In this document: positions 38,806 through 48,082 of the stretch, in pieces | Layout: the number at the start of each line of letters is the position of its first letter | Numbering within the stretch: the stretch's first letter is position 1 | Made by a program: the position numbers and the translations under genes | Notes under the pieces: model-generated | What the model saw: only the letters and a program-made list of their open reading frames with translations | Database searches by the model: none | Told to the model about the DNA's origin: nothing | Assembly (NCBI RefSeq): GCF_003054445.1 | Contig: NC_042507.1 | Span: 2,418,001 to 2,482,000 of the forward strand | Direction of reading: 5' to 3' | Source of the DNA: Pichia kudriavzevii | Lineage: Eukaryota > Ascomycota > Pichiomycetes > Pichiales > Pichiaceae | Length of the DNA stretch: 64,000 bases

Positions 38806-41800
38806 TTACCAATCTGGAATTGCTCTGTAGTTGGCACTAGCTGTTCTGGTCTCCCTCAACTTCTTAGTTCTAGAATAGTAAATACTACAATCCTCGTTGC
38901 AGCATTCATTAGCCGTTGTGGAGCTAACATCTTCATTTAGTACATTACTAGAGCAGAAACGACAGAAATCAACGTAATTTCTAGTTTTTACCGCTTTATC
39001 ACAAGCTTCACTCTTCAATTTTAACATAGTACCTAAACTATTTTGTAGACATTCTGTGCATAAAAGGCCATCAGCGGCAATTCCCTTGCAACATAGGCAC
39101 GACCTAACCTTTACATTCAATAAAGTTGAGTCAATACCGGCATATGAAATTTTCTGCGGAACCTCCTTAACCCAAGATTTAATATCTACTCCTAACAAGT
39201 TGAAAACTCTTTCGAGAGGGGGAACTAAAACTTTATTTATGTAATACTCCGAATCCAGCACCATGTTTAAATCACTAAGAAATTGATCGGGTGAAACACA
39301 CCGGTCTCTTAAAATTTCTTTATTATGCCCTCTTCTGACAAGATAGTACACACGTTCTTTGTATTGGGGCTCCGCTCTATGGTCTTTCTCAATTGACCTC
39401 ATTGCCAACCTGGCACCTGCAGGGATGTACTTTTCGTTCTTATAAGTTCCAATCCTGACCTCTTTTGCAAACATAAAGTCTTTTAGGTTAACCTTATTTT
39501 GAGTAATTTTAACAAATTGGTCTAGGACATATTCCTTCACCTGAGACACGTCTTTACTTTTGAATAGTAAAATTATTGCTTTCTCTAAAATCTTCTGTTG
39601 TGCAGGTATGCCGTCTCTTCTGACCGTCTCAATCCCTTTCGCTTCAAATCTGGGAGATTGATCCTCATATTCAGAACACCAACCAACATATCTTTTCTTA
39701 CTAACCAGTATTGAGGGAAGGTATACTTTTTCAAACTTTAGCTTAACAGGAGCAGGGTTCAGTTTGGTGATATGATCTGCCATTTCTTTTCCAATTCGAA
39801 ATGCATCGCTTTTAGTTTTACCTGGCAAATAGACAAACAAAGAATCAGTGTCACCATAAACAACCTTGGCACCCCAAAAATCATGGCTTTCAATCTCTTT
39901 AACAGCTTTTAGTAAAGTTTCTCTTCCATATGAAACAATAGCATCTGCGATATCCGAATTAGGCATTCTACCCGAATATGAGGCAGAGGTATAACCATAA
40001 GTCACATTTGCTATTAATTTCAATGCCAGCTGTCTGTTTCCATACAAAGTTTTTAGCTCTTGATCATCTTTAAAATTTGACATTGTATCTTTGATGTAAA
40101 TTCTTGTGTTCAAAATCTCAAGTAATAATTTTGCAAGTAGTGATTTTCTAATATCTTCTTTAGCAAATACCACCCCATTCGGTGAGATATTAATATTATT
40201 TTCCAAAAGTTTCAGAAGTCCTTCAGGAGATTTATAGTTGATGACACCCAATCTCGTATACTTTTGAGGATCATAATCTTTCAATCGTCCTAAAGCTGTA
40301 GAATAACATATATTGTAAGCAATTATTAGCGATGGGTACAATGATTGAAAATCTAACACGATTAATGGAGATTTGTAAAAAGAGCTGTTTGGCTCCATAA
40401 CAAGTGGTATACATTCTAATGAATCCTGCTTGAATACCTGTTTCTTTGAGGGAGAAACTAGTAAAAAATTTTCGGACTTTGCTAATCTAACTAATAAGCA
40501 TTCAACCTTGTATTGACTACCACGATATAATATTGAATAGAAATCAATCCCAAGTAGTTGAGATTCTTCATTAATTTTTTCAACTAGTTCTAGTTTCTGG
40601 ATTAAAAGCATTTCGTACTTGATTTTCGAAACATAATAATTGATAACATAACTTGTGCCCTTGAAATCTTTTTTCAACCATTTAGATAAGGTTTCCATTT
40701 TGTAGGCTGGTAAGCGGTCGTGTAAAACATGAAAGACTACATTTTCCAAAGTGTAATGGTTCAAATTAAGAACGGATCTCAATCTTCTCCATAAATTGAA
40801 CATTTGACGGCCGGTTATTTTAATACCAGATGCATGGGTATAGCCCCACCTGTCACCCACCTTGTTGGCCTGTTTATGTACTACGCGTGAGAAACGTTGG
40901 CATAAATCAATGTTATACTTAGCTTTGGACCTTTCTATTACATACCCCCATGATAAAGCATGGAGTTCGTAGCCTGACAAGATATCCGGATCTAAATATT
41001 CCACCAATGATACCAATGCGACAAGCAAATCAAGCTCGTTTTGAAAGCAAGTTAAAGAAAAGTTGGATTCATTGGCAAATTGTTTGTATTTGCGAGCATC
41101 ACCCGAAGAAGTATTGACAAAAACCCCCACATTATGTAATGCTGAAACATTCGTAGGTAAATTTGTATGATAGAAAACCGCATTGATTTCATCGAGTTTT
41201 GGATCTGGATAGTATTTACCTCTTGTATTTACGTGAATTTCCATAATCAAAATCGATAAAGATATATTCTCTACAGATAATCTTTCAACTGGAGTTTTCA
41301 ACGAAGGATATTTGTACTCTTTAAATTTTTGAGTTGGCCCCCTGATTTGCGAGTCGTAATTGAAGCCTGCATTCTCCTTACTCTGCTCCGGTACTTGACT
41401 CCACTGTTTGACATCGGTAAAAGATGGCGGGATTGGACTATATTTCCACAGATTTGGAGAATTTTTGTTTGCCGGCTGTTGGAAGAAATTGAACTGATCC
41501 AAACCAGGATATAAATCCTTATCTATCTCTTTGCATTTGAGAACAAATTTCTCACCCGCAAAAATAAACGGTCTAGAATCAAAGTTCGAAAGCTTGGAAA
41601 AGAAAGGGTCCATATAATCTATCTTCGGTAAACCGAAAGTTTCCAATTCATTGAGAAACTTATCCTTGGAACATGACATCGGTTGTTGAACATTGAAAGA
41701 GAATAGTTTTTCATCAAAGATATCTCCAAAATAAGAAACAAATTTGAAGAACTGGGGAATTCTTTGTGATAAAATAAACGATGAACGATACGGCTTGGCC

Positions 41801-43506
41801 GATCCCGATATATTAGAAGTTGTCACCTCTTCAATTACCGAAGATTCTTGAAGTTTTAAAGTAAGGTTAAATGAGTTGTTAGAATGTTCGTTAGGGAAAA
41901 GGCCATCATGATGATTTATTACTGTTGTGTCGTCTCCTTCTTTTGGGGGATTATCGTCATCAGTCTTCTCACTATCTTCTGAGATGGCATCTATCAAATC
42001 TTGTTCAATCTCAAGAGCACATGGCAGATTTGTGTTAACAATCCCGTCTGACGATGATTTTAATAAAGTCCCCTTCCGTGAGGCAAATGCTAAAAGAGCG
42101 CTTAGATAATTATTTGGTGACATAGCTAGGACCTTTGAGTCTACCAAACAACTAGAACCTATTATTGGCTCATACTGTAGAGATTTCACACTCTTAAAGG
42201 GAGTTGGAAAAGCAGCTTTCTTGCCGGACCATTTTTTAAGAAGGTTAATATCTTTGGTTTTGTATTTCTTCACAAATGCATCTTCTGACAGTTTCACAGC
42301 TGTTCTAAACATAACCTTAATATCTTCTTGATCATTCCACAAACTTCCACTACAGGAGCGTTTTATATTATCAAATAACCCATGTTGAGAAACGCCAACG
42401 TCTAACCCTTTTGATCGACGCAAATTATCAACGTCATCTAATAATGACTTCGTGGAGGAGATGTAGCTGAGATCTGCTGAAAAGGACTCGCCAGAATGCA
42501 AAGTCGCTGGGGTACGATCGACTAAATCGTTTATATTGTCAATCCAAGAAGCTTGAGCATCAAACTCCAACAAAGATCTCGCCGATCTTGGGAATTTGGA
42601 TTGTTCAAGCACATTCAAGTTGCCATTATTATCAATACATATATGGCCATTAACAAATTCTTCAACAGTATTGTTCAGTCTCATCTTATTGAAGTCCACA
42701 AAATGAGTTTCAAAAAACGGCTGATAATCTTGGGAAACATTATCCAGCAAAATTATAGGTGACCTCCACAAGAATTTATTGAACCGAATTGATTTCAATG
42801 TGTATAGATTATAATCGGCGAGAAATTGTAGGGTATAGGGTATATGTGATTCGTAAGGTTGATAGAATCTCTTGAATAGTTTTGACTCAGTCATTAGTTT
42901 TGATAGTCTCACCGTATATTTTGGGGAAGCCATAGATATTTTCAAAAAAGTTGAAGAGGAAAGATGGTAGCCATAAAAGGGAACTCCTGATACTATGGAT
43001 ATATCTGCAACGTATGAATTCGAAGTGGACAAGACTTCAGAATTAGTATCAACTTCCTCATCAGTGTCAAACTCACTCTCTTGATCCTGATCATTATACT
43101 CATAATCGTGGTGTTCATTTTGATCAACTTTTCCTCTCTTTTGACGTTTCTTGCGTATTCCTTCTACTTTTCTCCTAGGCCTCTGTTTTTTCGAATATGA
43201 GAGAGCAAGTTGATTATTTATTTCATTTAGCCATCTAACCAGCTCTACCTCCGCATTTGGAAATCGTTCGGCTTCAACGGGGACGTAAAGGTATGGAAAT
43301 ACGTTATGGACATGTACCAAGGAACTTACGCCACCTGCTCTCACGTAGAGTCTAATTGTAGGGACTGTTTTAAGATTTAATTTGCAAGAACCACTCATAA
43401 CACCATTGAAGGTAACAAAATTTTTATCCAAAGGTGTCGGCACACATTGCGCTGCATCATATGAAATCAGTTGGACATCCATGTTTAACGATAGGAGGGT
43501 GTTCAT
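38806..43506 (-). CDS. REV3: DNA polymerase zeta catalytic subunit Rev3
   Basis: 1566 residues (S. cerevisiae 1504). The B-family N-terminal domain includes VHNVFPYLYVP and SIVSGVPFYGYH. A long divergent middle leads to the polymerase domain with SLYPSL (1055-1060, motif A), KLIANVTYGYTSASYSGRMP (motif B) and YGDTDSLF (GDTDS at 1218-1222, motif C). The C terminus has two cysteine modules: CysA (CLCCKG...CTEC, from about 1470), and CysB (CRFC...CCNEDC, from about 1515), which binds a [4Fe-4S] cluster and Pol31/Pol32. Rev3 with Rev7 extends primers past DNA lesions and causes most induced mutagenesis. The first ATG is at 43506; another at 43479 is also plausible. A shared promoter separates it from RFC3. 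Confidence 0.97.
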   Translation of the reverse strand: MNTLLSLNMDVQLISYDAAQCVPTPLDKNFVTFNGVMSGSCKLNLKTVPTIRLYVRAGGVSSLVHVHNVFPYLYVPVEAERFPNAEVELVRWLNEINNQLALSYSKKQRPRRKVEGIRKKRQKRGKVDQNEHHDYEYNDQDQESEFDTDEEVDTNSEVLSTSNSYVADISIVSGVPFYGYHLSSSTFLKISMASPKYTVRLSKLMTESKLFKRFYQPYESHIPYTLQFLADYNLYTLKSIRFNKFLWRSPIILLDNVSQDYQPFFETHFVDFNKMRLNNTVEEFVNGHICIDNNGNLNVLEQSKFPRSARSLLEFDAQASWIDNINDLVDRTPATLHSGESFSADLSYISSTKSLLDDVDNLRRSKGLDVGVSQHGLFDNIKRSCSGSLWNDQEDIKVMFRTAVKLSEDAFVKKYKTKDINLLKKWSGKKAAFPTPFKSVKSLQYEPIIGSSCLVDSKVLAMSPNNYLSALLAFASRKGTLLKSSSDGIVNTNLPCALEIEQDLIDAISEDSEKTDDDNPPKEGDDTTVINHHDGLFPNEHSNNSFNLTLKLQESSVIEEVTTSNISGSAKPYRSSFILSQRIPQFFKFVSYFGDIFDEKLFSFNVQQPMSCSKDKFLNELETFGLPKIDYMDPFFSKLSNFDSRPFIFAGEKFVLKCKEIDKDLYPGLDQFNFFQQPANKNSPNLWKYSPIPPSFTDVKQWSQVPEQSKENAGFNYDSQIRGPTQKFKEYKYPSLKTPVERLSVENISLSILIMEIHVNTRGKYYPDPKLDEINAVFYHTNLPTNVSALHNVGVFVNTSSGDARKYKQFANESNFSLTCFQNELDLLVALVSLVEYLDPDILSGYELHALSWGYVIERSKAKYNIDLCQRFSRVVHKQANKVGDRWGYTHASGIKITGRQMFNLWRRLRSVLNLNHYTLENVVFHVLHDRLPAYKMETLSKWLKKDFKGTSYVINYYVSKIKYEMLLIQKLELVEKINEESQLLGIDFYSILYRGSQYKVECLLVRLAKSENFLLVSPSKKQVFKQDSLECIPLVMEPNSSFYKSPLIVLDFQSLYPSLIIAYNICYSTALGRLKDYDPQKYTRLGVINYKSPEGLLKLLENNINISPNGVVFAKEDIRKSLLAKLLLEILNTRIYIKDTMSNFKDDQELKTLYGNRQLALKLIANVTYGYTSASYSGRMPNSDIADAIVSYGRETLLKAVKEIESHDFWGAKVVYGDTDSLFVYLPGKTKSDAFRIGKEMADHITKLNPAPVKLKFEKVYLPSILVSKKRYVGWCSEYEDQSPRFEAKGIETVRRDGIPAQQKILEKAIILLFKSKDVSQVKEYVLDQFVKITQNKVNLKDFMFAKEVRIGTYKNEKYIPAGARLAMRSIEKDHRAEPQYKERVYYLVRRGHNKEILRDRCVSPDQFLSDLNMVLDSEYYINKVLVPPLERVFNLLGVDIKSWVKEVPQKISYAGIDSTLLNVKVRSCLCCKGIAADGLLCTECLQNSLGTMLKLKSEACDKAVKTRNYVDFCRFCSSNVLNEDVSSTTANECCNEDCSIYYSRTKKLRETRTASANYRAIPDW

Positions 43507-43538
43507 CACCCAATATAGAAGGCATTGAGTTCTTTCAC

Positions 43539-43544
43539 ACGCGT
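43539..43544. promoter_or_regulatory. MluI cell-cycle box (MCB) ACGCGT between REV3 and RFC3
   Basis: An exact ACGCGT in the 162-base divergent promoter. MCBs bind MBF (Mbp1-Swi6) and drive G1/S expression of DNA replication genes in S. cerevisiae. It lies 33 bases from the REV3 ATG and 125 from RFC3. Confidence 0.6.
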
Positions 43545-43668
43545 CTGGCGGTCAGCATGTTTTTCATCTTCACCAACTTCACTATTCAATTTTCTTCGGA
43601 TACTCTTTCCTCCTTTGGTTATTCGGTCGTTCCCTGTATACAGAAGGTGCTAAACTTGTCACAATAGG

Positions 43669-44649
43669 ATGTCTACAGAAAACTTACCATGGGTGGAAAA
43701 ATATAGACCACAGTGTCTAGATGACGTTTATGGTCAAGGTGAGACAGTTTCCACAATCCGTCGTTTTGCATCTGAAGGTAGAATTCCTCATCTTCTTTTT
43801 TATGGACCACCAGGTAGTGGTAAGACATCTACGATCATAGCATTGGCAAAAGAACTATACGGTAAAAACTACCGGAACATGGTCTTGGAACTGAATGCCA
43901 GTGATGATAGGGGTATTGACGTGGTTAGAGATCAAATTAAAAATTTTGCAAGCACAAGGCAGATTTTTACAACAGGGTTTAAATTGATTATATTAGACGA
44001 AGCCGATGCAATGACAAACGTTGCACAAAATGCGCTTCGTAGAGTGATTGAAAAGTTTACGAAAAACACCAGATTTTGTATATTGGCTAATTACTCAAAC
44101 AAGCTAAATCCTGCATTGTTATCTCGTTGTACTAAGTTTAGATTTTCTCCATTATCAGACGACGCAGTATTGAGTCGAATTGAAATGGTAGCTAAGTTGG
44201 AGAAACTAAATTTGGCAGATGATGCCAAGCATTCACTTGTTCGTCTAAGCCGTGGTGATATGCGTAAAGCTCTAAATGTTATGCAATCATGTAAATCCTC
44301 ATTAAGCAACCCAGAAGACCAAGTTGACGCAGATATGATTTATGACTGTATAGGTGCACCAAAACCAAGATCAATTGAATTAATATTTGATGCAATAATC
44401 AAAAATGATTGGTCTGATGCTTATTCAACCATGACTAAAATAAGAAACATTGAAGGTTTGGCACTGATTGATTTGATATCTGCATTTGTCGAAATTATTG
44501 ACAGATATGATTTGAAACCTCAAACAAGGGCACAGTTGTTAACAGGATTATCCGATATCGAATATGGCATTTCTAGAGGGGGTAATACCAAAATTCAATC
44601 TACCGCCTTGATAGGTTGTATAAAAAACGCCCTAGAGTATGAAGCTTAA
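43669..44649 (+). CDS. RFC3: Replication factor C subunit 3
   Basis: 326 residues (S. cerevisiae 340), an AAA+ small clamp-loader subunit. Motifs are PWVEKYRP, Walker A GPPGSGKT, LELNASDDRGIDVVR, Walker B LDEADAMT, the SRC motif LLSRCTKFRF (arginine finger), and GDMRKALN sensor 2. The C-terminal collar is also present. The sequence matches Rfc3 (human RFC5) more than Rfc2 or Rfc4, for example YGKNYRNMVLELNASDDRG. It helps load PCNA and the 9-1-1 clamp. CTG at 43891-43893 encodes the invariant Leu of ELNASDDRG, which supports the standard genetic code. Confidence 0.95.
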   Translation: MSTENLPWVEKYRPQCLDDVYGQGETVSTIRRFASEGRIPHLLFYGPPGSGKTSTIIALAKELYGKNYRNMVLELNASDDRGIDVVRDQIKNFASTRQIFTTGFKLIILDEADAMTNVAQNALRRVIEKFTKNTRFCILANYSNKLNPALLSRCTKFRFSPLSDDAVLSRIEMVAKLEKLNLADDAKHSLVRLSRGDMRKALNVMQSCKSSLSNPEDQVDADMIYDCIGAPKPRSIELIFDAIIKNDWSDAYSTMTKIRNIEGLALIDLISAFVEIIDRYDLKPQTRAQLLTGLSDIEYGISRGGNTKIQSTALIGCIKNALEYEA

Positions 44650-44898
44650 ATATTAGTTTGTCCTCTTTGTGTAGACTATCAACAGAATTAAACAATGTAA
44701 CGAACTATTATGCCCTTTTCTTCTTCTGCACTGACCATGCCGGTTCCAATCTAGATTAGTAACCAACCCGCTCACAAGTAACTCGTGTTTGAACCTCATT
44801 TAAATTTTTTTACTTAATTTTTTTCACCTTTTGAAATACCTGTTACCCCCAAGTCCTTGTTCCAGCATAGTTATACAATCTGAAGATCATATTTCATA

Positions 44899-45627
44899 AT
44901 GCTTACGAAACCCCAATTGCAGGATTTAGTACAACGACGTAGAGATGTCCAGGATCTTGATTTGGAATGGTACTTGAAACAGAAGAACGAGATTCTAGAG
45001 TTGATTATCGAATTGAAAAATGGTAACAGGGATGTTCTCAATGACGAACGCATAAGTGAATTAGAGAAAAATATTCAACTAGGTAAAAAAAAGACTGAGT
45101 TAGGATTGGAGTTAGAGCTCAAAAAATACCATATGACTTTAAAAGAGGTTGAGAATTATGATAACCAGATAAGGTCTATATTAACGGAATATATAATTTC
45201 AGCGGCTGCTAAGTATAAGCAACTGAATGAGAAAATAGACTATGCGAAGAAAGTATTAGAAAGTAGAGAAAGGCTGAATAATATAATTACCGAATATTTC
45301 AGCAAGACCAAAATAATCAGCTTGTCACTCCGTGAGTTGAAAGAGCTATTTGAAAAAGAGTCAACGGAATTAGACATGATCCTCGAATCTGGAAGACTGG
45401 TCAAGGAAGATAAAAACGAGGCCCTGAACAACATATACGAATTCAAATTTAGTAAAAACAGTTCCTTTACCCTGTCTACTACAGAATTGTCGTCGAAGAT
45501 CAAGGAACAAATAGCAACATGCAATGAAGTGTCTGCTAGTATTGAACACTCTAGGCAAATATGGAAAGAAGCAACAGCTAAATTGATATCACTTCTTGAT
45601 AGAATTGACGAGGAGGTTACTTTATAA
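44899..45627 (+). CDS. Unrecognised coiled-coil protein, 242 residues
   Basis: Almost entirely charged helix: LQDLVQRRRDVQDLDLEWYLKQ at the start, repeated heptads over about residues 20-135, and a second helical block around 190-242. There is no signal peptide, membrane span or low-complexity tract. The ATG is preceded by an A-rich leader, and codon use is like the neighbours, so I take it as real. Size and all-helical make-up resemble kinetochore CCAN proteins such as CENP-H/Mcm16 or CENP-K/Mcm22, but I cannot show a family motif, so this is only a candidate idea. Confidence 0.65.
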   Translation: MLTKPQLQDLVQRRRDVQDLDLEWYLKQKNEILELIIELKNGNRDVLNDERISELEKNIQLGKKKTELGLELELKKYHMTLKEVENYDNQIRSILTEYIISAAAKYKQLNEKIDYAKKVLESRERLNNIITEYFSKTKIISLSLRELKELFEKESTELDMILESGRLVKEDKNEALNNIYEFKFSKNSSFTLSTTELSSKIKEQIATCNEVSASIEHSRQIWKEATAKLISLLDRIDEEVTL

Positions 45628-45817
45628 AGTTTGCAAAGTACATAGAAGCAATACCTAGAGTCGATAGTCAATTATATACACAGAGATAGATGTATATATC
45701 TTTGTATGTATATCTTTATCAGGGCAATGTATAGGTTGTATACTTAAGTTTGGGGTTACATATTTACATGATGGAAAGTGTTTTTTACTGTTGTCATTAC
45801 ATTTTCTTTCTCCTCTT

Positions 45818-46717
45818 CTAAGCCTGTGCAGACTGGGAAGATTCAGGCTCAGCTATTTGGTTGGCTTCTTCAATTTTTTCGTTGACCAATGATTGAATGA
45901 CTTGAATTTCTTTAGAAGGAGGAATAACTAATTCACTCTCTCTGTACTCGAAAATAGCGTCGGCCGCCGTCTTAAAGCCCTCCAAAGTTGAGCCGTTTTC
46001 AAAAATCTTATAAACTTCAACAATGTCTCTCAATTTACCAATTCGTTCGTTTTCTGGTAATTGTGTCTCAAATTTAGCGGTGTATAACGAGGAGATGTAT
46101 CTGACACCCTCTAAAAATTTTTCATTGATGACGACAGACTCGTAAGTGGAGTGAATACCAAAAATGGCATACTGCAGCCTCTCCAATTTGTCAAACCATT
46201 CATCAGTTTCAACGTTTTCACTGTTCAAGTAGTTTTGCTTGAATTCTTCTAAATAATCCTTACCGACTACCTTGAATTCATCCCTTGCGTTAGCTAATGC
46301 TGCTTCTCTCTCTGTTAAAACCTGTCTAATGGCAAGCATAGAATTATTTAGCTTCTCCTGGAAGTTCATGCATTGTTGAACTTTGGAAGATTGGATATCT
46401 TCGTAGATATGACTTTCTCTTAATATTTTATTCATCTCCTTCAAACAGACATACCATAATGCGTGCAAATCTTCAAAAGATTTTTTTCTAAGATCCTGAA
46501 CAGTCCAAGCTCTACCCTGGGTTTCCAGCTCTTCTGCTGGACGCACAAAGGTTTTGTTATGGAAAAATTGCCATAGGGGATGATCGTCCTTGACAGTGAT
46601 GTTATTGATAGTTGGCAATATTGGTTTTCTCAACTTGATGTTCCGGTTGATTCTGTATCCCGTTGGTGCTCTCGCACAGGTAGAAGCAGTCGTACTGAAG
46701 CGTGCCACAGAAACCAT
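45818..46717 (-). CDS. MRPL4: Mitochondrial large-subunit ribosomal protein uL29m
   Basis: 299 residues; S. cerevisiae Mrpl4 has 319. The first 20 or so residues (MVSVARFSTTASTCARA) form a basic, Ser/Thr-rich mitochondrial presequence. The family block follows: DDHPLWQFFHNKTFVR, AWTVQDLRKKSFEDLHALWYVCLKE and MNKILRESH, matching Mrpl4. The C-terminal half is fungus-specific helix with an acidic, Ser/Ala-rich end. The start at 46717 is the first ATG; the frame is open upstream without one. It is divergent from RSO55, another mitochondrial translation gene. Confidence 0.9.
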   Translation of the reverse strand: MVSVARFSTTASTCARAPTGYRINRNIKLRKPILPTINNITVKDDHPLWQFFHNKTFVRPAEELETQGRAWTVQDLRKKSFEDLHALWYVCLKEMNKILRESHIYEDIQSSKVQQCMNFQEKLNNSMLAIRQVLTEREAALANARDEFKVVGKDYLEEFKQNYLNSENVETDEWFDKLERLQYAIFGIHSTYESVVINEKFLEGVRYISSLYTAKFETQLPENERIGKLRDIVEVYKIFENGSTLEGFKTAADAIFEYRESELVIPPSKEIQVIQSLVNEKIEEANQIAEPESSQSAQA

Positions 46718-47404
46718 CTCAATCAGCGTCACCGAATGTCTATACACTTTAGGCCAACTTCCAATTTACAGAGACTGATTATATTGGGGTTACTTTCATT
46801 TCACAAGAGATGTGTTACTTTTCTCGAGGTGGAAATGGTTGAAAATAAGAAATTCAGAGAAAAAAAAAAAGGAAAATGAGATCAGTAACAAAATAAAAGG
46901 TTTCTTTGTAGATGGGAGTTGCGACGCGTCGTTCACACCGACACAGGCACAAAGACAGACACAGCTTTGTGTCAGACTACATTTACTTGCAAGCTACAGA
47001 CAATGAGAACCAGATGGCGGTGTTGTTTTGTAACAGTGAAGAGTCTATGCGGTTTCTTGGGTATTTCATTATTTAAAAATGCTTAATCTTGGGCTAAAAA
47101 AGTAATTGTTTTCCCGTTATAAAAGATTTTTTTATTTCTGATTTCGTCTGAATCATCATGACACGATAGATATTAGCAATTGGTGGTAAACTGGAAGTTC
47201 TGACCAGTGGGGATAAAAGAAGCTTGCATTAGGTGCGGCCCATTAAATGAAAGAGTAGTCTCATAGAAGAGAGAGTTTTTTACTTCTCTGTTGTATTAGG
47301 AGATACGGAAATGTACAAAACTAGCGAAAGCCATCTTCAATGGGCTAGATACACAGATAGTATTAATAAGTCTTTACTTCTCTCCCTGCAGAAATGATCA
47401 CACA
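46718..47404. other. Divergent promoter region between two mitochondrial-translation genes
   Basis: 687 bases between MRPL4 and RSO55. A 10-bp palindrome, CGACGCGTCG (46922-46931), contains an MCB core ACGCGT. A 6-bp hairpin with a 4-base loop (GACACA-GCTT-TGTGTC) lies at 46958-46973. No gene is recognised. Confidence 0.5.
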
Positions 47405-48013
47405 ATGCTATTGTTCAAACATAGCAAACAGTTAATCAGATCATGTGTTCATGTTCCACGCTATTTTACATCGTGCCTGCCAAGATGGGACGACAGTAAG
47501 ATTGTAGTAGAGCGCCCTGGACCGGCATCACCACTAAAAGAATTGCAAAGATTGAACATCAGTATTCCCAAGGCAAACAAAATGCCCTCAAGACCAACTA
47601 TATCGGAATCGGACATCGAGGAAAAGTTCATAAAGGGAGGGTCAGGTAAAGGTGGACAGAAGATCAATAAGACCAATTCTAAAGTTCAGTTGACTCACAT
47701 ACCAACTGGGATAGTTGTTACATCACAGGCCACTAGATCAAGAGAGCAGAACAGGAAAATTGCAAGGCAAATTTTAGCTTCTAAGATTGAAGATATGGAG
47801 AAGGGTGTGTTGAGTCGTAACCAAATCGTCATAGCCAGGAAACAAATGGTCAAGCAACGCGCTAAAAGAAAGTCCAAGGCGAAATACGCCAAACTTGCAG
47901 AAGATAAGAAAAAGAAAGAAGGTGATGTTAAAGTAGAAGAAACCGAAGAAGGCGTAGTGGTTATCGTCGAAGATGTTGTAAATGACAACAATGGCTGTAA
48001 TAGTAAACAATAA
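47405..48013 (+). CDS. RSO55: Mitochondrial ribosome-rescue release-factor-like protein
   Basis: 202 residues. A basic, Arg/Ser-containing N terminus is probably a mitochondrial presequence. The domain-3 fold of class I release factors follows, with the GGQ motif (83-85) in GGSGKGGQKINKTNSKVQL. HIPTGIVVTSQATRSREQNRKIAR and a Lys/Arg-rich helix (about 128-170) come next. Lacking the codon-recognition domains, it belongs to the MTRFR (C12orf65)/Rso55 group that frees stalled mitoribosomes by hydrolysing peptidyl-tRNA. The HIPTGIVV block fits Rso55 better than ICT1/Pth4. The acidic Val/Asn-rich tail is unusual. Confidence 0.85.
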   Translation: MLLFKHSKQLIRSCVHVPRYFTSCLPRWDDSKIVVERPGPASPLKELQRLNISIPKANKMPSRPTISESDIEEKFIKGGSGKGGQKINKTNSKVQLTHIPTGIVVTSQATRSREQNRKIARQILASKIEDMEKGVLSRNQIVIARKQMVKQRAKRKSKAKYAKLAEDKKKKEGDVKVEETEEGVVVIVEDVVNDNNGCNSKQ

Positions 48014-48082
48014 ACTTAAATGTTTCTATATAGAATTTATTTTACAAAATTTCCTTGTACATGATACAGATCTCTATTTTAC

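Noticed and set aside
40881-40890. ACGCGT within the REV3 coding region
   Set aside because: It is deep inside the gene and far from any promoter; only the copy in the REV3-RFC3 intergenic region is plausible as an MCB.
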